A stretch of 64,000 bases of DNA, taken from assembly GCF_021538895.1 (NCBI RefSeq), contig NZ_JADDRL010000009.1:62001-126000 (forward strand), in the 5' to 3' direction. The first letter of the stretch is position 1, and every line of letters starts with the position of its first letter. Of the stretch, positions 1-7,446 are shown one piece after another. A model generated the notes under the pieces. The model had not been told where the DNA came from. It worked only from the letters and a program-made list of their open reading frames with translations, and searched no databases. Origin of the DNA: Streptomyces olivochromogenes (GTDB taxonomy: Bacteria > Actinomycetota > Actinomycetes > Streptomycetales > Streptomycetaceae). Made by a program: the position numbers and the translations under genes.

Positions 1-17
1 GGGTCCTGAACACGACT

Positions 18-45
18 GAGGGCTGCCCGTCTCCGGACAGCCCTC
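18..45 (-). terminator. Hairpin downstream of the first gene
   Basis: An 8-bp stem (GAGGGCTG / CAGCCCTC) with a 12-nt loop lies just past the stop codon of the minus-strand gene that begins at 360. It could end that transcript or one entering from outside the window. There is no clear T-run, as is usual in Streptomyces. Confidence 0.5.
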
Positions 46-57
46 GCGCGGGTTTCG

Positions 58-360
58 CTAGCCGACGGCGGGCAGCAGACCGGTCACCGGCGCGACCAGG
101 TCGGTGACCTGGTGCAGCTCGTTGAGCCGGTTCAGGTCGTTGACGCGGTTCAAGCCGCTCAGCTGCTGGGAGACGCTCGGGAGCTCGTCCCGGTGCTCGG
201 CGGGAATCTCGCTCGCGGCGAGCGAGTCGAGTACGGCCATCGGGCTGATCCTCCCGGTGTCCGATGCGGCCGCCGGAGCCGCGTTCGCCAGCGGTGCGGC
301 GAGGCCCGTGACACCCGCGGCGAGACCGACGGCGGCGACGATACGTCGTGTTGAGATCAT
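58..360 (-). CDS. Small secreted protein of unknown function
   Basis: This is a 100-residue product that starts with ATG. Residues 1 to about 28 form a Sec signal peptide: an Arg pair, a hydrophobic Ala/Gly/Leu/Val core and an Ala-Asn-Ala cleavage site. The mature part of about 70 residues has no cysteine. It contains a short Asn-Arg-Leu-Asn-rich stretch (residues 69-84) and ends in a hydrophobic Val/Pro/Gly/Leu tail. Small secreted proteins of this size are common in Streptomyces, and I do not recognise a characterised family. A hairpin follows the stop. The gene stands alone. Confidence 0.75.
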   Translation of the reverse strand: MISTRRIVAAVGLAAGVTGLAAPLANAAPAAASDTGRISPMAVLDSLAASEIPAEHRDELPSVSQQLSGLNRVNDLNRLNELHQVTDLVAPVTGLLPAVG

Positions 361-532
361 GCCTACAGCAACGCACCGGGCCGTCGCGCGGACACGGCCG
401 CCGGGCCCGGCTCACCCGACAGGCTCAGCGGCCGGGCTGCGCTTGCCGAGGCGGCCGGGGCGGAGCACGCTCGTAGATGAGGTCCTCACGGTCTGCTCCC
501 CTTCGGGCCGCGGGCCCTCGATGGAGGTCACC

Positions 533-898
533 ATGGGCACCGCGACAGGCTCCACCTTCGACGCCGAGACCCTGCGCCGGGGCATAGAAGGGAACACCGG
601 CAACACCCTTCTGGCGCTCTACGCGGACGACGCGGAGATCCGCATCATCGACCGCAACACCCAGCCCAGCAACCCCAAGATCCTGCACGGCAGGCCCGCG
701 ATCGCGGAGATGCTCGACGACATCTACAGCCGCGACATGACCCACAAGCTGGAGCAGTGCATCGTGCAGGGCGACCACGCCGCCTACAGCGAGTCCTGCG
801 AGTACGAGGACGGCGTCCGGGTCGTCGCCGAGTCGATGATCACGCTGCGCGACGGCAAGATCGCCGAACAGATCATGATCCAGGCATGGGACGAATAG
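533..898 (+). CDS. NTF2-like / SnoaL-like domain protein
   Basis: A 121-residue protein that reads as one NTF2-like (cone-shaped alpha+beta) domain. It has an N-terminal helix with a Leu-Tyr-Ala-Asp-Asp-Ala motif, a Gly-Arg-x-Ala-Ile segment, and a C-terminal strand ending in a Gly-Lys-Ile-Ala-Glu turn. These are typical of the SnoaL-like/nuclear transport factor 2 superfamily, whose members include small isomerases, hydrolases and non-catalytic binding proteins. The ATG at 533 was chosen over the in-frame ATG at 521 because GGAGG sits 5 nt before it. No partner gene suggests a substrate. It converges on a MarR gene and shares the terminator at 915-945 with it. Confidence 0.75.
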   Translation: MGTATGSTFDAETLRRGIEGNTGNTLLALYADDAEIRIIDRNTQPSNPKILHGRPAIAEMLDDIYSRDMTHKLEQCIVQGDHAAYSESCEYEDGVRVVAESMITLRDGKIAEQIMIQAWDE

Positions 899-914
899 GA
901 AGCAGGGTCGCCAG

Positions 915-945
915 GGTCCAGGTCACCTCTCGGCTGACCTGGACC
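915..945. terminator. Bidirectional hairpin between convergent genes
   Basis: A perfect 11-bp stem (GGTCCAGGTCA / TGACCTGGACC) with a 9-nt loop. Its left arm overlaps the stop codon of the minus-strand MarR gene and lies 17 nt past the stop of the plus-strand gene, so it can serve both. Confidence 0.7.
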
Positions 946-1474
946 TTCTCGGCCCGGGCCGTGCTGGGGCAGGCGCGCCGGGGTCGGCCTCGGCGGCCAC
1001 GACCAGTGTCCGCAGCAGGTCGGCTAGCGTCCGCCGCTCTTCTTCGGTCAATGCTCCGAGCAAGGCGACCTCAGCCTCTTCCTCCTTCGCCGCGTGCGCT
1101 TCGAACGCGGCATGCCCGGCGGCGGTGAGCCGCACCCGTACCCGCCTGCGGTCGCCCGTCTCGTGGGTACGGGTGATCAGCCCGGCCTCCTCGATCGGGC
1201 CCAGCCGCGCCGACAGCGCCCCACGGGTCAGCCCGAGCAGGTCGGCCAGTTGCGAGGGGCTCGACTCGTACGGCGGTCCGGTCCTGCGCAGCGTCATCAG
1301 CACCTTGAACTGCCAGCGCCTGAGGCCGTCGAGGTCCAGGGTGTCCCGGCGCGTCTGCGCGGCGTGCCGGGACAGGATCGCGAGCCGGGCGACGATCGCC
1401 TCCTTCACCGGGTCCAGCCAGTCCAGTTCGCGGGTCCAGACGGCGACGTGCCGGTCGACCGAGTCCTCCATCAT
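923..1474 (-). CDS. MarR-family transcriptional regulator
   Basis: A 183-residue protein with a MarR winged helix-turn-helix. The helices read Pro-Ser-Gln-Leu-Ala-Asp-Leu-Leu-Gly-Leu-Thr followed by a recognition helix near Arg-Gly-Ala-Leu-Ser-Ala-Arg (about residues 75-95). The wing carries the typical Asp-Arg-Arg-Arg-Val-Arg-Val sequence, and long dimerisation helices lie at both ends. The start is the first ATG of an ATG-ATG pair behind GAGAGGCAG. It is divergent from the TPR-like gene at 1532, with only 57 bp between them, so it probably regulates itself and that gene. The C-terminal tail is Pro/Arg-rich and low in complexity. Confidence 0.85.
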   Translation of the reverse strand: MMEDSVDRHVAVWTRELDWLDPVKEAIVARLAILSRHAAQTRRDTLDLDGLRRWQFKVLMTLRRTGPPYESSPSQLADLLGLTRGALSARLGPIEEAGLITRTHETGDRRRVRVRLTAAGHAAFEAHAAKEEEAEVALLGALTEEERRTLADLLRTLVVAAEADPGAPAPARPGPRRSRSAER

Positions 1475-1531
1475 CTGCCTCTCACAGTGGTTTTCTTGTG
1501 GATGATTTTTTCGCCAACTACCTTGCCGCAC

Positions 1532-2416
1532 ATGACTTCCACGTCGAACACCACCCCCACCACCGTCGTCGCCCTCGACCAACTCCTGGCTGCCGTAGGA
1601 GAGTTGCGGACCGCCGGACGCTGGGAGCGGGCCTCGCACCTGCTGGCCGCGGCCGCCGGCGGCACGCCCGCCGCCCGGGCGCCCCTGGCCCGCGCCGCCG
1701 CCGAAGTCGCCCTGGAACAGGACTGGTTCGCCGGGACGGACAGTGCCGGGGCGCGCATCACGGACGCCGAGAAGGAGTTCCCCGACGGCGACTGGGACGT
1801 GGCCTTCCTGCGGCTGCGGCACACCTACGCCGGGCTGCTCGTGGTCGACGGCACGTTGCGTTTCGGTCCCCGGGGCAAGGACCCGCAGGCCCTCACCGCG
1901 CTCCGCGACCGGGCGCGGGAGCTCCAGGAGGAGGCCCCGGACGCGGTGCGCCGGGGCTGGGCGGCGATGTACCTCGGGCTCATCACGGACAATCACTTCG
2001 CCGACCGCGAGGCCGCCCCGGCCCACTACGCGGCCGCCCTGAAGGCCGGCGAGGACGGCCGCGACGATCTGCTGGCCCGCGAGGCGCTGCGGCACCTCGG
2101 CGGCCACGACCACGACGCCGGCGACCACGAAGCGGCCGGGGAGCGCTGGCGCCGGGCCACCGCCCTGGGTGCCCGCGCGGGCACGGTGCCCGGCACGCTC
2201 TCCCAGCAGTTGCTGCTGGCGGTGCTGGCCCGCGACACGGGCGACGAGGCCGGCGCCCGAGCACTGGCGACGGAGATCGCCCGCTGGGCGCGGGCCATCG
2301 GCGCCGACCGGCTGTGCGCGCAGGCGACCGGCTTCCTGGCGGGGGTGGACCCGACGGCGGGTCCCGAGGACCCCGAGGCCGCCGGGCACATCAAGGACCC
2401 CGAGGCCACCGACTGA
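1532..2416 (+). CDS. Tetratricopeptide-like helical protein
   Basis: A 294-residue, Ala/Leu/Arg-rich, almost wholly helical protein with no signal peptide. It looks like a series of degenerate TPR helix pairs: Leu-Leu-Ala-Ala-Val near the start, then several Ala-x-x-x-Tyr/Leu pairs ending with an Ala-Arg-Ala-Leu-Ala segment. Such proteins usually act as scaffolds. The MarR gene is divergent, so the two form a regulator-target pair. The ATG at 1532 was chosen; an in-frame ATG at 1502 is possible but neither has a clear ribosome site, so a leaderless transcript is plausible. The last 30 residues are Asp/Glu/Pro-rich. Confidence 0.7.
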   Translation: MTSTSNTTPTTVVALDQLLAAVGELRTAGRWERASHLLAAAAGGTPAARAPLARAAAEVALEQDWFAGTDSAGARITDAEKEFPDGDWDVAFLRLRHTYAGLLVVDGTLRFGPRGKDPQALTALRDRARELQEEAPDAVRRGWAAMYLGLITDNHFADREAAPAHYAAALKAGEDGRDDLLAREALRHLGGHDHDAGDHEAAGERWRRATALGARAGTVPGTLSQQLLLAVLARDTGDEAGARALATEIARWARAIGADRLCAQATGFLAGVDPTAGPEDPEAAGHIKDPEATD

Positions 2417-2518
2417 GCCTCGTACGGCCTCTCGGTAAGGCTGTGCGCGGGCCGTGAACGGCGCTGAGGTGGAGCATGAAGCAGAACCGCTGCCGCACCG
2501 CGGGCATCCTCCCGTCAC

Positions 2519-2617
2519 ATGGAGCTGGCTACGACCCCGGGCGGCGTCGGCCCGATGACGATCGCCACGCTCCTGGAGCAGACCGTCGACGCCGCCGCCC
2601 GGCAGCTCGGCGTGTGA
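2519..2617 (+). pseudogene. folD: 3' remnant of folD
   Basis: The frame ending at the TGA at 2615-2617 encodes about 32 residues. They include Pro-Gly-Gly-Val-Gly-Pro-Met-Thr-Ile-Ala followed by a Leu-Leu-x-x-Thr-Val-x-Ala-Ala helix. This is the conserved C-terminal signature of methylenetetrahydrofolate dehydrogenase/cyclohydrolase (FolD), a protein of about 285 residues. The upstream 100 bp encode nothing FolD-like in any frame I could read. The fragment abuts, stop to stop, the convergent gene at 2618. It is probably the leftover end of a folD copy after a deletion or rearrangement. Confidence 0.7.
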
Positions 2618-3640
2618 TCAGCGCATCCAGGCCCGGTACTCCATGACGGCGCCGGCCCGTACGCCGAACTCGGGGTCGGCCTTGGTGAACGTGTCCTCGA
2701 TGCCGAGGACGGCGCCGGTGCGCGGCTCCAGGATCAGCATGTGCCGTACGCGCCCGGTGTCGTACACGTACGCATGGCCGGGGCGGCCCAGGCGGTCGGT
2801 CACGTCGCCGGCCGGCCGCAGCCCCTCGGCCCGCGCGAACAGCCGGACGAGCGCCGCCGACTCACGGGCGCCGAGGGTCCAGTGGTCGAGGAGTTCCCCG
2901 ACGGCGTCGAAGAGTTCCTCGGTGCTCAGCGGGGCCGTGCCGCGGTCGACCTGGGGGCGGACGACCTCGGTGAGGTAGGCCCGCAGGCCCGCCGCGGTGT
3001 GGGGCGGGGTCCCTTCGGGCGGGGCGTCGTTCCACATCGGCGGGTAGGTGGTCCGGCTGATCACATGGCCGTCCGCCACCTCGTGCGGGTCGTCGCCCTC
3101 GTCGGTGAGGACCGGGCGGCCCGGCCTGTTCGGGTCGGTCGCCACGACCAGTTCGGTGTGGGTGGCGTCAGCCCGCCAGCGCACCACCCGCTCCTCGGGA
3201 AGCGTGACGGGCTGTTCGTCGTCGCTCATGCTGAGACTCCAGGTCTGCGCGTGCGTGCCCTTGCGCAGGCCCGGTGAGCCGTCGACCGCGGCCGCGTCGG
3301 CCAGGGCGACCAACTCCTTCAAGGGTACGGGCTTCGAGTGGGCGTGGACGGCCAACGGGCGCGGCGCCGCGACGGCCCGCTGGGTGCTCGGACCGCCGAG
3401 CACGGCGTTGACGGCGACCACGAGCACGACGACGGTGGCGGCGAGACCCCAGACGAACCGGGCACGCGGGGTCCGGCCGGGCAGCGCCGGGAGCAGCCGG
3501 ACACGCCGCCGCGGGCGGTCCTCGCTCAACAGCCGCCGCAGTCCTTCCTCGGCACGCGGGTCCAGCGGCCCGTCGCCGAGACCGGGGCTGTCGGCCGGCA
3601 CCGGGTTGGCGCGGCGCAGGAGTTCGAGTTCGTCAGCCAT
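2618..3640 (-). CDS. CU044_5270-like membrane protein paired with an ECF sigma factor
   Basis: A 340-residue protein. Residues 1-60 are a cytoplasmic, Asp/Glu/Arg-rich segment, and one transmembrane helix lies near residues 63-81 (Trp-Gly-Leu-Ala-Ala then a Val-rich run). About 255 extracytoplasmic residues follow. The topology and the position directly behind an ECF sigma gene fit the actinobacterial CU044_5270 family, often seen as the second gene of sigma operons. No zinc-binding anti-sigma motif (His-x3-Cys-x2-Cys) is visible, so a role as anti-sigma factor or sensor is inferred. Its ATG overlaps the end of the sigma gene by 8 nt, which indicates translational coupling. Confidence 0.75.
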   Translation of the reverse strand: MADELELLRRANPVPADSPGLGDGPLDPRAEEGLRRLLSEDRPRRRVRLLPALPGRTPRARFVWGLAATVVVLVVAVNAVLGGPSTQRAVAAPRPLAVHAHSKPVPLKELVALADAAAVDGSPGLRKGTHAQTWSLSMSDDEQPVTLPEERVVRWRADATHTELVVATDPNRPGRPVLTDEGDDPHEVADGHVISRTTYPPMWNDAPPEGTPPHTAAGLRAYLTEVVRPQVDRGTAPLSTEELFDAVGELLDHWTLGARESAALVRLFARAEGLRPAGDVTDRLGRPGHAYVYDTGRVRHMLILEPRTGAVLGIEDTFTKADPEFGVRAGAVMEYRAWMR

Positions 3641-4310
3641 GTCCGTGGTCCTCGCACAGGGTCGCGTCGGCGGAGGCGGGCTCCGGGGCGGGGCGGCCGT
3701 CGATCGGTACCCTCACGGCGGGGCGGCCATCGGTCGGCGACGTCACAAGAGACCCGCCATCGACCGGCGACGTCACGGCAGGCCGACCGTCGATCGGCGC
3801 CACCCCGGCAGGCCGTATCCGGTCGATCTCGGCCTTCAGCCGGCGCCGGGCCCGGTGCAGGCGCATGGCCGCCGCACGGCTGCCGCAGCCGAGGGCGACC
3901 GCGATCTCGTCGACGCCGAGTTCCTCCCAGGCCGTCAGGCGCAGTACCTCCTGGTCCGCCGGAGCGAGCCGGTCGAGCGCGTCGTGCACCCAGGCGCCGG
4001 GGATCTCGGCGTCGGGGCTGTCCACGATGTGCCGGCCGTGCGCGGCGTCGTCGTTGCCCAGCCGGTCCACCAGCCGGCGCCGGCGACCGTAGCCGCGTAC
4101 CGCGTTCGACAGGCAGTTGCGTGCCACGCCGTACAACCAGGGCAGGGGCGAGGACGGCAGGTCGGCCCGGCGCCGCCAGGCGACCGTGAACACCTCCGCC
4201 ACCACTTCCTCCACCTCGCCGGTCCGCCCGTCCAGTCGCCGCGCGACATAGCGGCTGACCGCCCAGTAGTGCTCGCGATAGGCAGCGGCGAAGATCTCGT
4301 CGTTGCTCAT
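3633..4310 (-). CDS. ECF RNA polymerase sigma factor with repeated C-terminal tail
   Basis: A 225-residue protein. Region 2 (about residues 8-75) includes Arg-Glu-His-Tyr-Trp-Ala-Val and the [10 protein letters not shown] stretch. Region 4 (about 110-165) includes Asp-Gln-Glu-Val-Leu-Arg-Leu, then Ile-Ala-Val-Ala-Leu-Gly-Cys-Gly before the recognition helix. It should direct RNA polymerase to a small regulon. The last 50 residues are unusual: four near copies of a 10-residue unit with an Asp-Gly-Arg-Pro-Ala core, encoded by a 4 x 30-bp DNA repeat. The start is the ATG at 4310, with a weak ribosome site. It is divergent from ctaD. Confidence 0.88.
   Translation of the reverse strand: MSNDEIFAAAYREHYWAVSRYVARRLDGRTGEVEEVVAEVFTVAWRRRADLPSSPLPWLYGVARNCLSNAVRGYGRRRRLVDRLGNDDAAHGRHIVDSPDAEIPGAWVHDALDRLAPADQEVLRLTAWEELGVDEIAVALGCGSRAAAMRLHRARRRLKAEIDRIRPAGVAPIDGRPAVTSPVDGGSLVTSPTDGRPAVRVPIDGRPAPEPASADATLCEDHGHG
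3689..3808 (-). repeat. Four tandem 30-bp repeats inside the sigma factor gene
   Basis: Units at 3689-3718, 3719-3748, 3749-3778 and 3779-3808 are imperfect copies of one 30-bp sequence. Because 30 is a multiple of three, they add a 10-residue unit (Pro-Ile/Val/Thr-Asp-Gly-Arg-Pro-Ala-Val-x-x) four times without breaking the frame. The two middle units have drifted most. Confidence 0.8.
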
Positions 4311-4322
4311 GCTTCGTTCGTG

Positions 4323-4338
4323 TCCGGCACTTGCCGGA
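4323..4338. promoter_or_regulatory. Inverted repeat upstream of the sigma factor gene
   Basis: TCCGGC-ACTT-GCCGGA, a perfect 6-bp inverted repeat with a 4-nt spacer, starts 12 bp before the sigma ATG in the 106-bp divergent interval shared with ctaD. It could be an operator or a leader hairpin. The assignment rests on symmetry and position only. Confidence 0.4.
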
Positions 4339-4416
4339 TCGTCACACCCCCTGCCCGTGATTCTTGTCCCGTCGTCCGAGTGTGACGTGCGGGCCCGCCG
4401 CGGACACAGGCGGGGC

Positions 4417-6060
4417 GTGAAGAGCATCAACCGCAGGGGCGTCGCCCCCAGGATCATCAAGTGGCTGACCACCACGGACCACAAGACGATCGGCACGCTG
4501 TATCTGGTCACGGCGTTCGGATTCTTCTGCGTCGGCGGCGTTCTGGCGCTGTTCATGCGCGCCGAACTGGCCCGTCCGGGCCTGCAGATCATGTCGAACG
4601 AGCAGTTCAACCAGGCGTTCACGATGCACGGCACGATCATGCTGCTGATGTTCGCGACGCCGCTGTTCGCCGGCTTCGCGAACTGGATCATGCCGCTGCA
4701 GATCGGCGCGCCGGACGTCGCCTTCCCCCGGCTGAACATGCTGGCCTACTGGCTCTATCTGCTGGGCTCGCTGATCGCGGTCGGTGGTTTCCTCACGCCG
4801 GAGGGCGCGGCCGACTTCGGCTGGTTCGCCTACGCCCCGCTGTCGGACGCGATCCGCACCCCCGGGGTCGGGGCCGACATGTGGATCATGGGTCTGGCCT
4901 TCTCCGGCTTCGGCACCATCCTCGGCGCGGTCAACTTCATCACCACGATCATCTGCCTGCGCGCCCCGGGCATGACCATGTTCCGGATGCCGATCTTCGT
5001 GTGGAACGTGCTGCTGACCGCGCTGCTCGTCCTGCTGGCGTTCCCGGTCCTCGCGGCCGCGCTGTTCGCCCTGGAAGCGGACCGCAAGTTCGGCGCCCAC
5101 ATCTTCGACGCGGCCAACGGCGGAGCACTGCTGTGGCAGCACCTCTTCTGGTTCTTCGGACACCCGGAGGTCTACATCATCGCCCTGCCGTTCTTCGGCA
5201 TCATCAGTGAGATCATCCCGGTCTTCAGTCGCAAGCCGATGTTCGGCTACATGGGCCTGGTCGCCGCGACCATCTCGATCGCCGGTCTGTCCGTGACCGT
5301 GTGGGCCCACCACATGTACGTCACCGGCGGGGTCCTGCTGCCGTTCTTCTCGTTCATGACCTTCCTGATCGCGGTCCCGACCGGGGTGAAATTCTTCAAC
5401 TGGATCGGCACCATGTGGAAGGGCTCCCTGTCCTTCGAGACCCCGATGCTGTGGGTCATGGGCTTCCTCGTCACGTTCGTCTTCGGCGGCCTGACCGGTG
5501 TCATGCTCGCCTCGCCGCCCATCGACTTCAGCATCTCCGACTCGTACTTCGTGGTGGCCCACTTCCACTACGTCGTCTTCGGCACGGTCGTGTTCGCCAT
5601 GTTCGCCGGATTCCACTTCTGGTGGCCGAAGTTCACCGGCAAGATGCTCGACGAGCGCCTCGGCAAGATCACCTTCTGGACGCTGTTCATCGGCTTCCAC
5701 GGCACGTTCCTCGTGCAGCACTGGCTGGGCGCGAACGGAATGCAGCGCCGGATCCCCGACTATCTGGCGGTCGAGGGCCTCACCACGCTCAACACGGTCT
5801 CGACGATCTTCTCGTTCCTGCTCGGGTCGTCCCTGCTCCCCTTCTTCTACAACGTCTGGAAGACCGCCAAGTACGGCGAGCGGGTCGAGGTCGACGACCC
5901 CTGGGGCTACGGCCGTTCGCTGGAGTGGGCGACCTCCTGCCCGCCTCCGCGCCACAACTTCGCCTCCCTGCCCCGCATCCGCAGCGAGTCCCCGGCGTTC
6001 GACCTGCACCACCCGGAGATCGAAGGCCCGCTGCCGGAGCGAGAGCTGACCGCCCGGTGA
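4417..6060 (+). CDS. ctaD: Cytochrome c oxidase subunit I (first copy)
   Basis: A 547-residue heme-copper oxidase subunit I with about 12 membrane helices. Hallmarks are visible: the CuB/His-Tyr segment Trp-Phe-Phe-Gly-His-Pro-Glu-Val-Tyr (about residue 248), the CuB His pair in Val-Trp-Ala-His-His-Met-Tyr, and the heme ligands in Ala-His-Phe-His-Tyr-Val. It would reduce O2 and pump protons as part of the aa3 branch. The GTG at 4417 (behind AGGCGGGG) makes it start close to the family N-terminus. No ctaC, ctaE or ctaF lies beside it, so it must use subunits encoded elsewhere. A paralogue lies at 43504. Confidence 0.95.
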   Translation: MKSINRRGVAPRIIKWLTTTDHKTIGTLYLVTAFGFFCVGGVLALFMRAELARPGLQIMSNEQFNQAFTMHGTIMLLMFATPLFAGFANWIMPLQIGAPDVAFPRLNMLAYWLYLLGSLIAVGGFLTPEGAADFGWFAYAPLSDAIRTPGVGADMWIMGLAFSGFGTILGAVNFITTIICLRAPGMTMFRMPIFVWNVLLTALLVLLAFPVLAAALFALEADRKFGAHIFDAANGGALLWQHLFWFFGHPEVYIIALPFFGIISEIIPVFSRKPMFGYMGLVAATISIAGLSVTVWAHHMYVTGGVLLPFFSFMTFLIAVPTGVKFFNWIGTMWKGSLSFETPMLWVMGFLVTFVFGGLTGVMLASPPIDFSISDSYFVVAHFHYVVFGTVVFAMFAGFHFWWPKFTGKMLDERLGKITFWTLFIGFHGTFLVQHWLGANGMQRRIPDYLAVEGLTTLNTVSTIFSFLLGSSLLPFFYNVWKTAKYGERVEVDDPWGYGRSLEWATSCPPPRHNFASLPRIRSESPAFDLHHPEIEGPLPERELTAR

Positions 6061-6749
6061 CCGCCATGGGCGACCGTCCGCACGACGTGCGCGTATTCGT
6101 GAACGAGATCGAGGGCCATCTGCTCCTCGCGGCCGCCCGCGAGGAGGGCCGCACGGCCGCCACGCGGTTCACCGCCCGACTCGGCTGGCTGACGGACACC
6201 CAACGCGACGAGGTGGAGCGGGAGTTCGAGACGGAGTACCTGTCGCTGGCCCGCTCCTCCTGGCAGCGCACGGCCGAGCGCGCCGAGGAGCTGCGCCGCG
6301 AGTACGAGGGCAGGTACCGCGCCCTGCGGCAGCGGCTGCTCGCCGGCGTCGCGCTGGGGTGCGCCCTGCTGGCGTCGGCGGGCCTGCTGCTGTACTCGTT
6401 CAGCCTGACACCGGGGCGCCAGTGCCTGGTCCGGCCGGTGCATGCCGTGCCGTGCCGGGTCGCCGGGATCCCGTCGGCCCCCAAGGTCGGCGGGATCCCG
6501 GCGACCCGGGGTCAGGTGCCGGTCCACTTCTGGTGGACCAACCGGTGTGACGGGTGCGCCAGGCGTGAACCCGGCCCACACGCAGGGCCGTTGATGACGG
6601 CGACACCCCGGGCAGGGCGAGCGCTCAGCCTTCCGGTGACCACCCGTCCGGACGCAGGATCCCCAGCAGTTGCCCGACCAGTTCGTCGACCACCTCGTCC
6701 AGACTCGCGTCCACCCACCCCGCACTCCAGTCGTGCAGCAGGCCGTTGA
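6057..6749 (+). CDS. Small single-TM protein coupled to ctaD, with unusual 3' extension
   Basis: The GTG at 6057 overlaps the ctaD stop (GTGA); an ATG at 6066 is the alternative start. Residues 1-100 are charged and helical (Glu/Arg/Ala-rich, coiled-coil-like), and one transmembrane helix lies at about residues 101-121. Short Streptomyces proteins of this design sit next to oxidase genes and normally stop soon after the helix. Here the frame runs on for about 105 low-complexity Arg/Pro/Gly residues to 6749. It crosses a 19-bp inverted repeat at 6455-6509 and overlaps the end of the convergent TetR gene by 125 nt. The first half is probably real; the tail may be a read-through caused by a lost stop or frameshift. 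Confidence 0.55.
   Translation: MTAMGDRPHDVRVFVNEIEGHLLLAAAREEGRTAATRFTARLGWLTDTQRDEVEREFETEYLSLARSSWQRTAERAEELRREYEGRYRALRQRLLAGVALGCALLASAGLLLYSFSLTPGRQCLVRPVHAVPCRVAGIPSAPKVGGIPATRGQVPVHFWWTNRCDGCARREPGPHAGPLMTATPRAGRALSLPVTTRPDAGSPAVARPVRRPPRPDSRPPTPHSSRAAGR
6455..6509. repeat. Perfect 19-bp inverted repeat / large hairpin
   Basis: The arms 6455-6473 and 6491-6509 are perfect reverse complements, each containing a GGATCC core, separated by 17 nt. Wobble pairing can extend the stem to about 23 bp. It lies between the ctaD pair and the convergent TetR gene and is a good candidate for a terminator, although the upstream reading frame passes through it. Confidence 0.75.
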
Positions 6750-7284
6750 CGCTGCCGATGAACGCCGCCGCGGCGATCCGGTAGTCACGGGGGGCCGCCT
6801 CGCCGCGCGTGGCGGCCGCGTCGGCCTCGGCGCAGATCAGCTCGACCCAGCGGGCGCGACGGGCGAGGCGCTGTTCCTCCAGACGCGGGCTGACGCCGAT
6901 GATCTCGACGAAGGTGATGCGGACACGGCGCGGGTCGGCGGTGACGTTCCCGGCGTAGGCGCGGAAGATCACGGCGGTGCGTTCGGCGAGCGGCAGCCCG
7001 TCCGCGCCGGTGAGGGCCGCCAGTACGGCCTGCTCGGCCCAGTCGTTGACCTGGAGGTGCAGGGCCGCGAGGACGTCCTCCAGGGTGCGGAACTCCTCGT
7101 AGAACTGGCGGGTGGACAGGCCCGCGGCCTCGCTGAGGGACGCGACGGTGCTGGCGCGGAAGCCCGGAGTGTCGCCGAAGAGCCCGAGCGCCGCGTCCAG
7201 GAAACGCCGACGCCGTTCCGCCTGGCGCTCCTGCGCGGACTTTCCGGCATAACGGCCGGTCGGCGCCCTGAGCCTGCCCGCCAC
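6625..7284 (-). CDS. TetR-family transcriptional regulator
   Basis: A 219-residue protein. The N-terminal helix-turn-helix (about residues 22-70) reads Arg-Arg-Phe-Leu-Asp-Ala-Ala-Leu, then Thr-Val-Ala-Ser-Leu-Ser-Glu-Ala-Ala-Gly-Leu-Ser-Thr-Arg-Gln-Phe-Tyr. This is the canonical TetR pattern. The rest is the helical ligand/dimer domain. The start is a GTG behind GGAGGGG. It is divergent from the secreted beta-propeller gene at 7447, and a 16-bp palindrome in the interval (7363-7378) is a likely operator. Its 3' end overlaps the long tail of the convergent frame that ends at 6749. Confidence 0.88.
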   Translation of the reverse strand: MAGRLRAPTGRYAGKSAQERQAERRRRFLDAALGLFGDTPGFRASTVASLSEAAGLSTRQFYEEFRTLEDVLAALHLQVNDWAEQAVLAALTGADGLPLAERTAVIFRAYAGNVTADPRRVRITFVEIIGVSPRLEEQRLARRARWVELICAEADAAATRGEAAPRDYRIAAAAFIGSVNGLLHDWSAGWVDASLDEVVDELVGQLLGILRPDGWSPEG

Positions 7285-7362
7285 GGTCCCCTCCCGTCCT
7301 CAACTCGCCCACCCAGGACCAATTTTGTCGTGTACGCGGTCTTGTGGAGAAGGCCACCCCAC

Positions 7363-7378
7363 CTTACTTTTCAGTAAG
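7363..7378. promoter_or_regulatory. Palindrome, likely TetR operator
   Basis: CTTACT-TTTC-AGTAAG is a perfect 6-bp inverted repeat in an AT-rich pocket of the tetR / beta-propeller divergent interval. TetR proteins bind such palindromes, so autoregulation plus control of the secreted protein is the simplest reading. Confidence 0.5.
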
Positions 7379-7446
7379 TTAACTCTGAATGCGCACGTGT
7401 TCAGATTCCTCACCTCCCACACCCCACCCCTGAGGAGAGAGCAGTC

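Noticed and set aside
4342..6012. Long open frames antisense to ctaD (and again antisense to the second ctaD at 43495-45153)
   Set aside because: Their translations are Glu/Arg/His-rich low-complexity sequence, the usual shadow of a GC-rich gene; the sense frames encode complete oxidase subunits.
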